This document shows positions 17,669 through 26,761 of a stretch of DNA of 64,000 nt, piece after piece. The notes beneath the pieces are model-generated. The model was not told the origin of the DNA and ran no database searches. It worked only from the letters and a program-made list of their open reading frames with translations. Position 1 is the first letter of the stretch. Each line of letters opens with the position of its first letter. A program made the position numbers and the translations under genes. Origin of the DNA: an uncultured Bulleidia sp. (GTDB lineage: Bacteria; Bacillota_I; Bacilli_A; Erysipelotrichales; Erysipelotrichaceae); assembly GCA_947087645.1 (NCBI GenBank), contig CAMUDN010000001.1, positions 1 through 64,000 of the forward strand, written 5' to 3'.

Positions 17669-18847
17669 CTATTTTTGCTCTTTATTAACTTGTCGCATAA
17701 CCGACATTACCATTTTCATTTTTGCTAAATTACTCTCATAATAAGTAGTATCTATTATGAATTGATTACGACTAAATGGATTAACAATCATATCCATATG
17801 TTCAAGCTTTGCTTGGGATAATAATTCTTGAAAAGAAACTTGTTTAACTTCTAAACCATAAAGCTCTAAGAGATCTTGATTCTTTAAAGCTTCACGATAA
17901 CTTGTATAGATTGATTTTAAATAAATATTTTTCTCAGGAATAAAAACTTTATCGTATAAAACATTGTTGTCTTTATTATCCCCATGATATGCCAAACAAT
18001 ATAACTTAGTATGCCAAAATGAACTTAATAAAAGGTAAATAAAAGTATGTTCTAAACGATGTACAACCGTTTCTTTCAATAAGCTATTTATGTATTCTTG
18101 CGCCAAATAATCAGTATGACAAGTAGACATTATCAACTGATAAGGATGTAAAGAAATATTATCTTTCTTTTGTAAAACTAAAGTAACTTGTTCATCTTCT
18201 CCTTTAGGATAAGATCTTTGATTAACCAAAATATCTTTTACTTGTACTTTAGCTACCACTATTGGTCGAGCCTCATTTTGCTGATCTAGCTCTTGATCAC
18301 AAATTAAAACTTCTTGATTTTTGACTACTCTACCTCGCACTATACCACTAATACACTCACCATTTACTTCTTCAATCATTAAGCTAAAATATTTTTTATT
18401 ACCTATCGTTTTGCGACGATCTAACCATAAATAAAAATAATTATGATAATGATCAAAATACCACTTTCCTAAAAAATAAATAATGACGACAATTAAAACA
18501 CTCATAATTATTTTATTTATATAAGTTACTTGATCAGACGATTTAATAAAAAGATAAAAAAGATAAGCAATCAATAATAAACTGATCTGGATAATTAAAG
18601 AAAAGTAGACAAAACGACCAATATGAAATCTTTGCGAAACAACAATATCCGCTTCTTGATCACTTGCTTTATTACAAATATAAAGAAGTACTAAATGAAC
18701 TAGTTCTGTATGCATAATAAATGTAAAAGAGTAACCCACAATACGATTATCTTCATATGCTAAAAACCAATTAACAATTAAAAATAAAGATATTAAGCCA
18801 ATAAAAATAGCTACCATTTCACAAAAAACAATCAAAATTTTTCTCAT
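17669..18847 (-). CDS. Membrane protein with EF-Tu domain II-like barrel and SseB-like C-terminus
   Basis: A 392-residue protein I cannot assign to a named family. Four transmembrane helices occupy residues about 4-28, 39-58, 78-100 and 110-128. Residues about 154-242 then show the strand and glycine spacing of an EF-Tu domain II-like barrel (SGIVRGRVVKNQEVLI, a variable middle, then VTLVLQKKDNISL). The C-terminal part includes MIVNPFSRNQF (353-363), reminiscent of SseB proteins. No clear Shine-Dalgarno precedes the ATG, so expression may depend on coupling to the prepilin peptidase gene nine bases upstream. The barrel call rests on pattern and the SseB call is weaker. Function unknown. Confidence 0.6.
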   Translation of the reverse strand: MRKILIVFCEMVAIFIGLISLFLIVNWFLAYEDNRIVGYSFTFIMHTELVHLVLLYICNKASDQEADIVVSQRFHIGRFVYFSLIIQISLLLIAYLFYLFIKSSDQVTYINKIIMSVLIVVIIYFLGKWYFDHYHNYFYLWLDRRKTIGNKKYFSLMIEEVNGECISGIVRGRVVKNQEVLICDQELDQQNEARPIVVAKVQVKDILVNQRSYPKGEDEQVTLVLQKKDNISLHPYQLIMSTCHTDYLAQEYINSLLKETVVHRLEHTFIYLLLSSFWHTKLYCLAYHGDNKDNNVLYDKVFIPEKNIYLKSIYTSYREALKNQDLLELYGLEVKQVSFQELLSQAKLEHMDMIVNPFSRNQFIIDTTYYESNLAKMKMVMSVMRQVNKEQK

Positions 18848-18856
18848 GCGTTTATT

Positions 18857-19513
18857 TTAACATTGATAAGAAATAATTAGTAGTAGCCAAGCTGTAAGAA
18901 TCAACCATGGACCAAATGCTATTTTTTGTAAATGATATCTCAAAGCAAATAATAACGCTAATGAACTAGCAAAGCCTAACCATAAATGGATAAAAGAAAA
19001 AGGTAAAACCAATAAAAAAATACCTATCAACCAAATATCAGCACTACCAATAAAAGAATAATTTGCAAACTGTGCCCAAATAATGAATAAAAATGCAATT
19101 AACCATTGTCCTAAATTATATTTTGAAAAAAAGAAAAAAAGTATCAAAATAGTTATTAAAATTAATTTTTTAGTTGTCATATGTTGACTATAACTATCTT
19201 CTAAAACAATTTGTATAAATAAAAAACTTAAAGGTAAGTATATCCAGTATGGTAAACTACTACTTTGCCAAAGTATGGCAGCTAGTAATGAATAAAATTC
19301 TGAAATAAACCAAAAAAAAGGAATTGATGTATTGCAATAATAACAACGGCCAAACAATATCACATAACTTATAATAGGAATTTTCATCCACCACTTTAAA
19401 TTTTTTTGACAAAAATCACAATGACTATATCCCTTTTGACTGATATGCCAATAATCACGATAAGCGTAATTTAATGCAAAACTATGCCATAATAGTGCAA
19501 TTAATATTTTCAT
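18857..19513 (-). CDS. Type 4 prepilin peptidase (A24, ComC/PilD-like)
   Basis: A 218-residue, mostly transmembrane protein with the A24A layout. The N-terminal methyltransferase-like cytoplasmic loop has two CxxC pairs (Cys32/35 and Cys57/60). The first catalytic Asp lies near D106 (VLEDSYS), and the second is in GSAD at 156-159, the position of the family's GxGD. Family members cleave and methylate prepilin leaders for type IV pili, competence pseudopili or secretion. GSAD still fits GxxD spacing but the third residue differs from the usual Gly. No pilin, comG or assembly ATPase gene is in the window. No clear Shine-Dalgarno precedes the start. Confidence 0.85.
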   Translation of the reverse strand: MKILIALLWHSFALNYAYRDYWHISQKGYSHCDFCQKNLKWWMKIPIISYVILFGRCYYCNTSIPFFWFISEFYSLLAAILWQSSSLPYWIYLPLSFLFIQIVLEDSYSQHMTTKKLILITILILFFFFSKYNLGQWLIAFLFIIWAQFANYSFIGSADIWLIGIFLLVLPFSFIHLWLGFASSLALLFALRYHLQKIAFGPWLILTAWLLLIISYQC

Positions 19514-19549
19514 ACTAACTTATTATTACCGCTTCGTTATATCTACCAT

Positions 19550-19990
19550 TTATATTTTTTCAACTTTAACTGAATTGGCTAATAAATAATTTCGAAATTC
19601 ATTATATTGCTCCTCTTTAAAGAAAAGAGCTTTTGTTTTTTTATTATATGTAAAGAAAATACTAGCATCATTTGCTGATAAAACTAATGACTTTATTTTC
19701 TTATATGGAGTTAAAGAACCCATTAATACTACCCCATCTGCTGATAATCCTGACTTCATCTGTAAATACATAATACCTAAGATTATAACTATTATTGATT
19801 GAACATAACGAAAAAAACCAGTATTACGCCAAAAGCCAACGATTGCCAATAATATAAATAAAGTAAAGATAAATGATTTATGCCCAACTTTTGATACCAC
19901 TTTAACACGTAAAGAATTTTTTAACATAAAGAGAAACATAATCATTACTACAAGATCAATAAATAACCAAACTAATTCAACTGTATTCAC
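19550..19990 (-). CDS. Small three-helix membrane protein, unknown
   Basis: About 146 residues: three hydrophobic helices in the first 80 residues, then a soluble tail with the pattern G-V-V-L-M-G ... YKKIKSLVLS and FFKEEQYNEFRNYL. This resembles the membrane-plus-small-PH-like-domain layout of several uncharacterised Firmicutes proteins. The longest frame starts with GTG at 19999. I chose the GTG at 19990 because AGAGG lies eight bases before it. It is the first gene of the run leading to the prepilin peptidase and aminopeptidase. Function unknown. Confidence 0.6.
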   Translation of the reverse strand: MNTVELVWLFIDLVVMIMFLFMLKNSLRVKVVSKVGHKSFIFTLFILLAIVGFWRNTGFFRYVQSIIVIILGIMYLQMKSGLSADGVVLMGSLTPYKKIKSLVLSANDASIFFTYNKKTKALFFKEEQYNEFRNYLLANSVKVEKI

Positions 19991-20018
19991 TAGCTTCACC
20001 TCTTAATTACTATAACAA

Positions 20019-20049
20019 AAAAGATTAAAGCCGACAGCTTTAATCTTTT
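20019..20049 (-). terminator. Intrinsic terminator of the DUF349 gene
   Basis: AAAAGATTAAAGC pairs perfectly with GCTTTAATCTTTT around a five-base loop and is followed by T6 on the minus strand. It separates the DUF349 gene from the next operon. Confidence 0.9.
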
Positions 20050-20053
20050 ATTA

Positions 20054-21409
20054 TTAAGCTATTTTTTTCTTTAAATCATCAATATCAGCATTGATCTGGG
20101 TAACCATTGCCTTCTTCCGATCAATTTGCCGTTCCATATCATGAATATCTTCATAATCATCAACTTCAAAAATATTTTCCTGCAAAGCGTTAATTTCTTT
20201 CCGTAATGTTTCTACTAGCTGTTCTTTATGATTTAAGATTTCTTGGAAACGATCTTGATTAGCTTTATGCTTAGCTGCCCAAAATTGCTCCTTAATTTCC
20301 TTGAAAGTCTCCCAAATACGATCATTTTCCTTACGTCCAGAATAGCCAGCAGCTTTCCATTCAACATCAAATGATTTCATTTTTTCAGTATTTTCTTTGC
20401 CTAAATCACCACTATCAACAATTTCTTTAGCTTTTGTAATTAATGCCTTTTTCTTCTCAATACTACTTGCAAATTCTTCATTACGTTGCTTAAAAAATTC
20501 TTTTCTTTCCGTATAAAACTTTTGTCTTAAACCATTAAATACTTCCCATAATTTATCATCTTCATCACGACCTGCTGATCCTAATGCTTTCCAATCAGCC
20601 ATCCATTTTTCCATTTTTACAGATAAAGAATTGAAATTATTAGAATCTGTTAATACTTCTTGTACTTCTTTAATTAATTCTTCTTTCTTATCTTTGATTT
20701 GAGCATGAATGGTATCTAAATCAGCAAAATACTCTTTCCGTTTTTTATTAAATTCTTTGCGTGCTTGCTTAAACGCATTCCAAAGTTCATTTTCTTTTTC
20801 GCCAGCATGACCAATTTCTTGCCAATGATCTTGTAAATGATGAAATGCTTCTTGCGTTTCACGCCAAGAAGTAGAAGTTGCCAACGCTTTAGCTTTTGTA
20901 ACTAATTCTTCCTTCTCAGCAGCATTTTTAACGGCTTTTTCTTTACGTAATGCTACTTTAGCAAGTCCTTTTGTAAACCAATCATTATATTCTTCTTCTT
21001 TAGCTGTTTGCCAATTCGTAATATTCGCAAAGTCTTGTTTTATTTGTTCAATCTGTTCATTGGTTGTACTTTCATTAAATGTGTCTAACTTACGACATAA
21101 TTCATATTTATGACGAATATCTTTTTCTAATTCTTCAACAGCATCTTCTTTAAAATCACTGCCATAAACAACTTCCCCGCCTAAATATGCTGGCTTTTGC
21201 CATACGAACATCGTATACTTTCCATCTGTTTCAATACCATACCAACGACCATGACCATCATTATGACCTTCTACTGCCAAAACTGGTTGCCCTTGTTCAT
21301 CTTTTGCTCCGTAAAGAACTTCAACCACCTTACCATCAAATACCTTATGTGGCTTTACTGTTATTTTGGCATATTTTTCATCATAGCCCTCTAGTGTTTT
21401 CCAATCCAT
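20054..21409 (-). CDS. DUF349 repeat protein
   Basis: A 451-residue cytoplasmic, highly charged protein. Residues about 170-400 contain three DUF349-type helical repeats, each with a pattern like HWQEIGHAGEKENELWNAF or WKAAGYSGRKENDRIWETF followed by a lysine-rich FNKKRKEYF-type segment. The first 85 residues form a separate beta-rich domain (HDGHGRW-like stretch with many Trp/Tyr). The C-terminal 60 residues are coiled coil. DUF349 proteins are widespread in Firmicutes and Bacteroidetes and have no firmly established molecular role. GTGAGG precedes the ATG. It is monocistronic: a 173-base divergent region with no recognised signal lies upstream, and a terminator downstream. Confidence 0.88.
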   Translation of the reverse strand: MDWKTLEGYDEKYAKITVKPHKVFDGKVVEVLYGAKDEQGQPVLAVEGHNDGHGRWYGIETDGKYTMFVWQKPAYLGGEVVYGSDFKEDAVEELEKDIRHKYELCRKLDTFNESTTNEQIEQIKQDFANITNWQTAKEEEYNDWFTKGLAKVALRKEKAVKNAAEKEELVTKAKALATSTSWRETQEAFHHLQDHWQEIGHAGEKENELWNAFKQARKEFNKKRKEYFADLDTIHAQIKDKKEELIKEVQEVLTDSNNFNSLSVKMEKWMADWKALGSAGRDEDDKLWEVFNGLRQKFYTERKEFFKQRNEEFASSIEKKKALITKAKEIVDSGDLGKENTEKMKSFDVEWKAAGYSGRKENDRIWETFKEIKEQFWAAKHKANQDRFQEILNHKEQLVETLRKEINALQENIFEVDDYEDIHDMERQIDRKKAMVTQINADIDDLKKKIA

Positions 21410-21582
21410 TTTTTATCCTCACTTCTATCTTTTGATTTTATGCGAAAAATATGATTTTGTCTAATCGTAGTATCTATTTTTTAAAATTTATTTTCTTATA
21501 TATATACATTTATCACTAAATACTCTCATTTTGACTTTTCACTTAAAGAATGATAGATATATTTATATAGGAGAATTTATGC

Positions 21583-22110
21583 ATGTTATTTGAAAAAGAG
21601 ATTCGTCAACTCTATCGACAAAGTTTTCCCAAACTAGAAAGAGTACATTTTCATATTCTTAAAAACATTGTCCATCGAAAATGTGGAAAATTTTATCCCA
21701 TTACCATCAATCATAAATTTTTAGGCTTCTTTTTCGCTGTTAAAAGTGAAAAATTAACTTATTTATTTTTCTTTGCTCTTAAAAAAGAAGTGCGTAATAA
21801 AGGTTATGGTAGTCAAGCATTGCTAAAAATGTTATCTAAATTTAAAGATCAAAAAATATGTCTTTTAACCGAAATGATTCGCCCTCGTGAAAAAGATAAA
21901 ATAAGAATCAGAAGGAAAAATTTTTATTTACGTCATAATTTTAAAGAAAGTGGTTATTTTTTTAAAGAAAATAATGTTTGGTATGAAATGTTATGTACAG
22001 ATGATCATTTCATAGCTCAAGATTATATTAAACTTATGAAAAATGCCTTTAGTAAACTAGAATATAGATTCTTCTTTAAACCACAAGGATATAAAAAAAT
22101 AATAGAATGA
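21583..22110 (+). CDS. GNAT family N-acetyltransferase
   Basis: A 175-residue acetyltransferase of the GNAT fold. The acetyl-CoA pyrophosphate-binding motif is clear (EVRNKGYGSQAL, near residues 68-79), preceded by the beta4 strand LTYLFFFALKK and followed by beta5 KICLLTEM and a YLRHNFKESGYFF segment. The C-terminal 35 residues are basic. An ATG four bases earlier gives an immediate stop (M-H-V-I-stop), so the start is the ATG at 21583, with AGGAG nine bases upstream. Substrate (small molecule, peptide or protein amine) is not predictable. It is divergent from the DUF349 gene and convergent with galE. Confidence 0.88.
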   Translation: MLFEKEIRQLYRQSFPKLERVHFHILKNIVHRKCGKFYPITINHKFLGFFFAVKSEKLTYLFFFALKKEVRNKGYGSQALLKMLSKFKDQKICLLTEMIRPREKDKIRIRRKNFYLRHNFKESGYFFKENNVWYEMLCTDDHFIAQDYIKLMKNAFSKLEYRFFFKPQGYKKIIE

Positions 22111-22194
22111 TATAATTTTATAATGAAATATTATCTTTTTCTTTTACTTCTTATCGGTAAAGATAAGTCCTTGCTAAAAAAATAAACTTATTTA

Positions 22195-22230
22195 ATAAAA
22201 CCTCCTTTGCGTTTAAAAAGGAGGTTTTAT
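22195..22230 (-). terminator. Intrinsic terminator of galE
   Basis: ATAAAACCTCCTTT pairs with AAAGGAGGTTTTAT around an eight-base loop, twelve bases after the galE stop. The stem is symmetrical enough to act on both strands and may also end the GNAT transcript. Confidence 0.9.
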
Positions 22231-22241
22231 CGATTGAAGTA

Positions 22242-23258
22242 TTATTCATATCCGTTAGGATTATTTTTTTGCCAACGCCAACTATCACGACACATATCTG
22301 CTAAAGTTTTTTGAGCTTGCCAATGCATTTCAACATATGCTTTATGTGGGTCTGCATAACTACTTGCTACATCACCTTTACGACGTTCTTTAATTTCGTA
22401 TGGTATTTGTACCTGATTAACTTGTTCAAATGTATGAATAACTTCTAATACAGAACAAGCTTTACCTGTACCTAAATTATAAATATGTACACTATTTTCA
22501 CTATGATCTAAAACATGCAAAGCTTTAACATGCCCTTTTGCTAAATCAACAACATGAATATAATCACGTAAACAAGTTCCATCAGGAGTAGGATAATCAT
22601 TACCAAAAACACTTAATTTGGCTAATTTATGCACCGCTACTTGTGTAATATATGGTAGTAAATTAGCTGGTATACCTTTAGGATTCTCACCTATCAAACC
22701 CGATTCATGAGCTCCAATAGGATTAAAATAACGTAATAAAACAATCTGCCACCTTTTATCTGCTTGATATATATCCTGTAGAACATCTTCTAAAATTGCT
22801 TTTGTTTTACCATAAGGATTAGTAATTTCTCCTTTTTTAACATTTTCTTTAATTGGTACTTCTTCAGGTTCACCATAAACCGTCGCACTTGAAGAAAAAA
22901 TAAATTTATAACAATTAAACTCTTGCATTATTTTTAATAAAACAAATGTCCCTGTAAGATTATTATCATAATATTCAAGAGGCTTATAAATAGATTCTAA
23001 AGGTGACTTTAAACCTGCAAAATGGATGACAGCTTCGATTTTATTTTCCTTAAAAACCCGATATACATCTTTAGCTAAGCAACAATCACCTTGGTAAAAT
23101 TTTAATTTCTTACCTGTTATCTGTTCAACTCTTTGTAAAGCTATTTTTGATGAATTAACAAGATTATCTAAAACAATAACATCTCTACCATTATTTAATA
23201 ATTCAACACATGTATGACTACCGATATATCCTGCTCCACCTGTTACTAAAATAGACAT
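22242..23258 (-). CDS. galE: UDP-glucose 4-epimerase
   Basis: A 338-residue SDR-type sugar epimerase matching GalE over its length. It has the TGGAGYIGSH NAD-binding loop, DNL after beta2, SSSATVYG with the catalytic Ser/Thr region, NPYGKTK with the Y-x-x-x-K pair, and the RYFNPIGAHESGLIGE and LRDYIHVVDLA segments typical of UDP-Glc/GlcNAc 4-epimerases. It interconverts UDP-glucose and UDP-galactose (possibly the N-acetyl forms), supplying donors to the adjacent glycan locus. GGGAGG precedes the ATG. It is the last gene of the long minus-strand glycan operon, 12 bases after the preceding glycosyltransferase. Confidence 0.96.
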   Translation of the reverse strand: MSILVTGGAGYIGSHTCVELLNNGRDVIVLDNLVNSSKIALQRVEQITGKKLKFYQGDCCLAKDVYRVFKENKIEAVIHFAGLKSPLESIYKPLEYYDNNLTGTFVLLKIMQEFNCYKFIFSSSATVYGEPEEVPIKENVKKGEITNPYGKTKAILEDVLQDIYQADKRWQIVLLRYFNPIGAHESGLIGENPKGIPANLLPYITQVAVHKLAKLSVFGNDYPTPDGTCLRDYIHVVDLAKGHVKALHVLDHSENSVHIYNLGTGKACSVLEVIHTFEQVNQVQIPYEIKERRKGDVASSYADPHKAYVEMHWQAQKTLADMCRDSWRWQKNNPNGYE

Positions 23259-23270
23259 AATGCCTCCCTA

Positions 23271-25718
23271 CTATAATTGCCATGGGGCCATATTTAAATC
23301 AAATGCCGGATTATAATATGGATCACCTTTTTCATAATACATTGGCCATTTCTTTTGTAATTTATCTCTTTCTTGTTCAAAACGTTTTTTCTTTGCTGGT
23401 GTATCTTCGTATCCTCTTGATTTAGATTCATAATGATGCCAATGGGCATGGCCATCATAAACGACATATTTATGTAATTTATGTTGTAATTTTAAACATA
23501 AATCAACATCATTAAAAGCCACTTTAAAATCTTCACTAAAACCATCAACAGCTAAGAAATCTTCTTTTTTAACCATCATACAAGCTGCTGTCACAGCTGA
23601 ATAATCAACATCAAGCTCTGAACGATGCATATAAGTAAATTGGTTTTTATCATATAGTGAAAAAACATGGGCTGCACTACCTGCTATACCAACAATAACC
23701 CCAGCATGTTGAATAGAATCATCTTCATAAAGTAATTTTGCTCCTACAGCACCAACATCTTTTCTTTGACATAAACCAAGCATTTCTCGAATAGCATCTT
23801 GATCAATCAGCTCTGTATCATTATTTAAGAATAATAAATATTCACCTTTTGCTTCTTTAACAGCAAAATTATTTATTTTAGAGTAATTAAAATCACCTTC
23901 ATATTTTAAAATACGAACATTTTGATGCCTAGCTGAAACATGATCATAGAAATTAAAAATATCTTCTGTTGTTGAATTATTTTCGACAATTAGAATCTCA
24001 ATATTTGCATAGTCATTACGATGAAAAAGAGATTTTAAACAAGGTTTTAATAATTCTTTATGATCCTTATTGGGAATAATAATAGATACTTTAGGTTGAC
24101 CCTTTATTTGGTAAACAGGATGATAAAAATTTAAAAATGGTTCCGGCATAGCTTCTACTTTTACGGCTATACCTTGACGATCAAAATGATTTTGTAAAGC
24201 TTTTTGACCTGCCTTTACCGTATACAGTTTACTTTCTGGATTAGCAGCTGTACTTTGAGCAAACATACGCCAATGATATAACACTTTAGCAATATGCTTT
24301 ATTCTATTCGTCTTTTCATATGCTCGTAATAATAAATCATAATCTTGAGCACCATCACAGGCACTTGATAAACCACCTAACTCATCAATAATCGTTTTTT
24401 TCATGATTACAAAATGTGTAATATAATTATGCGAATATAATAAATCAGGTGAAAAATCAGGCTTAAAATGTGGCAACATAAAATGTTTACCATCACTACT
24501 CATCTTATCCTCATCACTATAATAAATATCATCTTCAGCTTGATTATAAGCAACAACCATTTCATATAATGCATTTATAGCTAATTTATCATCATGATCT
24601 AAAAAAGCAACAAAATCACCCTTAGCTAAAGCTATTGCTTGATTAGTATTTTGGGCAATTCCTTCATTACAATTTAAATTTTTAATAACTATACGCTTAT
24701 CTTTATTTGCCCACTTTGTCAATTTACGACAAATACTAATATTATCCTTTGAAGCATTAGCTAAACATAATTGCCAATTAGCATATGTTTGCTCATAAAC
24801 AGACTGAATCATTTCTTCAAGCATATTTAAATCTGTATTGTATACTGGTACAACAATTGAAATAAGTGGTTTTTTAACAAATACATGTTCTCTTTGATTT
24901 TTAATATCTTGTTCACTTAAAGCATGTTTTTTCAACCATTCTTGATACATTCCTTCACCTTTAATTTTACGTAAAGTAGCTTTTAAACCATGATGCCATA
25001 AATAAGCTAAGCCTTTATGTATAGTATATAGATTAAGCTTACGCTTAGGTCTATTTGTGACTTGTTTAGCACCTATTTTAGCCATATCTTTACAAAGATT
25101 AATTGTTTCAATGCGATTATCTGCTGTTTTTAGAATAAGTTTTGCAGGTTGACCTTTTTTTACTTGTACAGTTAAACCAAAAGCACAATTTTTAACATCG
25201 GGTGGAATAATTCCCTTATAGTTCAAATCCACCATTGTAAAACGATTAACATCTAATGGATATGTATTAATTGTATCTGACTGATAAAATTCAACATCCA
25301 TATTACGACGATCAGAAAAAGCCCAACCTTCAATACGATAAATTTCTATATCATCTTGTAAAGTATAATTAACCGCCGTTAAAGCATGACGAATACTTTG
25401 CTTGTTAATTAATTTTTGTAATTTTTTATCATTAGCTTTAAACAATAAAGTTGATGTTTGATGCATATAAACTTCAATTTTAGAATGTTCATTTTTTAAA
25501 GGATACAATAATCTAAAACCACAATTCTCATCAATTTTTTGATTGCCATACTTTCTTTGTAAATCATGACGATTAATTTTTGTAATCGTTGCTTCAACTT
25601 TTACTCCATTTTCAAATACATCTATCGTAAAAGGATGGGGATATAAAACATAAGCAGACAACAATAATACTTTAGGATCATGCCCTAAAACCGTAACATA
25701 TTCAATCTTTTTTTCCAT
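23271..25718 (-). CDS. Double GT2 glycosyltransferase with two N-terminal beta modules
   Basis: An 815-residue enzyme of four parts. Residues about 16-85 and 118-205 are two beta-rich modules; the second has the signature GW (131-132) ... RFTMVD (159-164) ... FGL (180-182). A GT-A domain follows at about 283-500 (SIVVPVYNT; LDHDD; YSDEDK). A second GT-A domain lies at about 543-780 (SIIIPNKDH; LFLNNDTEL; GVIVGIAG; FNDVDLCL). Enzymes with two fused GT2 domains usually polymerise or cap cell-surface glycans such as rhamnan or galactan chains by adding alternating sugars. Acceptor and sugars cannot be read. GAGAGG precedes the ATG. The gene overlaps the end of the DUF2304 gene. Confidence 0.88.
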   Translation of the reverse strand: MEKKIEYVTVLGHDPKVLLLSAYVLYPHPFTIDVFENGVKVEATITKINRHDLQRKYGNQKIDENCGFRLLYPLKNEHSKIEVYMHQTSTLLFKANDKKLQKLINKQSIRHALTAVNYTLQDDIEIYRIEGWAFSDRRNMDVEFYQSDTINTYPLDVNRFTMVDLNYKGIIPPDVKNCAFGLTVQVKKGQPAKLILKTADNRIETINLCKDMAKIGAKQVTNRPKRKLNLYTIHKGLAYLWHHGLKATLRKIKGEGMYQEWLKKHALSEQDIKNQREHVFVKKPLISIVVPVYNTDLNMLEEMIQSVYEQTYANWQLCLANASKDNISICRKLTKWANKDKRIVIKNLNCNEGIAQNTNQAIALAKGDFVAFLDHDDKLAINALYEMVVAYNQAEDDIYYSDEDKMSSDGKHFMLPHFKPDFSPDLLYSHNYITHFVIMKKTIIDELGGLSSACDGAQDYDLLLRAYEKTNRIKHIAKVLYHWRMFAQSTAANPESKLYTVKAGQKALQNHFDRQGIAVKVEAMPEPFLNFYHPVYQIKGQPKVSIIIPNKDHKELLKPCLKSLFHRNDYANIEILIVENNSTTEDIFNFYDHVSARHQNVRILKYEGDFNYSKINNFAVKEAKGEYLLFLNNDTELIDQDAIREMLGLCQRKDVGAVGAKLLYEDDSIQHAGVIVGIAGSAAHVFSLYDKNQFTYMHRSELDVDYSAVTAACMMVKKEDFLAVDGFSEDFKVAFNDVDLCLKLQHKLHKYVVYDGHAHWHHYESKSRGYEDTPAKKKRFEQERDKLQKKWPMYYEKGDPYYNPAFDLNMAPWQL

Positions 25719-26061
25719 GCTTTATATCCTCTCTTTGCTTTTCAAGTAATGCTAATTTTTGTGTCAATGAACAAATCTGATCGGCTTGCTTGGATATTGC
25801 TGAAGTCAATTTATAAACTAAATGCAAAGTAAAGACAAAACCTAAAAAGAAAATCATGTTAATTGGTAAAGCAACACCAACTAAATAAGTAAACCAATTT
25901 AAAATTTGAGGAAATAGTACAACTAAAAAAAGTAATACTAAAACACTTAACCATGATAAAGTGTACTGCAAAGATAATTTTCTTTTACGAATTTGATTTA
26001 AATTCAGAACAAAGACAATAATTAGTGCTAATGCTAATAAAATTTGTAAACGTTCCGTCAT
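25702..26061 (-). CDS. DUF2304 family membrane protein
   Basis: About 119 residues with three transmembrane helices and a short coiled-coil tail. The segment IRKRKLSLQYTLSWL and the helix pair after it are the DUF2304 signature. These small proteins are almost always encoded next to a DPM-like GT2 enzyme, as here, and probably act with it in making or flipping polyprenyl-phosphate sugars (inference from known context). The longest frame starts at 26091 inside the preceding gene. The ATG at 26061, two bases after that gene's stop and preceded by GGGGCG, is more natural. Confidence 0.85.
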   Translation of the reverse strand: MTERLQILLALALIIVFVLNLNQIRKRKLSLQYTLSWLSVLVLLFLVVLFPQILNWFTYLVGVALPINMIFFLGFVFTLHLVYKLTSAISKQADQICSLTQKLALLEKQREDIKHGKKD

Positions 26062-26062
26062 T

Positions 26063-26761
26063 TTACGCCCCATACTTTCTTGCCATTTCAATCAAAATAG
26101 CCATTGTAACTTTAATCATATAATAAATCGAATTACCTAAATGAATAGAAGAAATACCACCTTGTCTTTCTTTCATCTTAACTGGCACTTCCCTAATTTT
26201 TTTCTTTTTACGCAACAAATAAACAATACTTTCTGGTTCTGGATAATCACGCGGATAATCACAAGCAAATAGTTTAATTGTTTCTTTATTAATCAATCTA
26301 AAACCACTTGTCGGATCGGTAATTTTCTGTTTGGTCAATAAACATATTAACCAACTAAAATAACGAATACCAATTCTTCTTGCCAAAGATGATTGAAAAC
26401 CTGTTTTTTTAATAAAACGAGAACCAATTACCATATCGGCTTGATCATTTAACATTGCTTCCACTAAAAGGGGTAGATAATGTACATCATGTTGACCATC
26501 ACCATCTACTTGTACAGCCATATCATAATTATTTTTTTGAGCATATAAAAAGCCCGTTTGCACAGCACCACCAATACCTAAATTAACTGGTAGATTAATA
26601 TGATTAATCTTTCTTTGGCATAATAAATCATGTGTATTATCAGTTGAACAATCATTAATTACCACATAATCAAAATCCGGTAAATCTTTTTGAATCGATG
26701 CTACTGTCTGAATAATACTTTCTTCTTCATTATAAGCCGGAATAATAATTAGTTTTTTCAT
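26063..26761 (-). CDS. GT2 glycosyltransferase, polyprenyl-phosphate sugar synthase type
   Basis: A 232-residue single-domain GT-A enzyme resembling dolichyl/polyprenyl-phosphate mannosyl- or glucosyltransferases. It has the IIIPAYNEEESI nucleotide-binding start, VVINDCSTDNT, VQVDGDGQHD (DxD-type metal site), MVIGSRF, and DPTSGFRL. It lacks the C-terminal membrane helices of GtrB-type enzymes. The adjacent DUF2304 protein probably supplies the membrane partner. It likely loads a sugar from a nucleotide donor onto undecaprenyl phosphate. I start it at the ATG at 26761 (ATGAGG seven bases upstream) rather than 26773. Its 5' end overlaps the 3' end of the upstream double GT. Confidence 0.88.
   Translation of the reverse strand: MKKLIIIPAYNEEESIIQTVASIQKDLPDFDYVVINDCSTDNTHDLLCQRKINHINLPVNLGIGGAVQTGFLYAQKNNYDMAVQVDGDGQHDVHYLPLLVEAMLNDQADMVIGSRFIKKTGFQSSLARRIGIRYFSWLICLLTKQKITDPTSGFRLINKETIKLFACDYPRDYPEPESIVYLLRKKKKIREVPVKMKERQGGISSIHLGNSIYYMIKVTMAILIEMARKYGA

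Noticed and set aside
22111..22194. Small gene or riboswitch between the GNAT gene and galE
   Set aside because: Only a weak 6-bp hairpin (CTTATC/GATAAG) and AT-rich sequence; no open frame or known motif.
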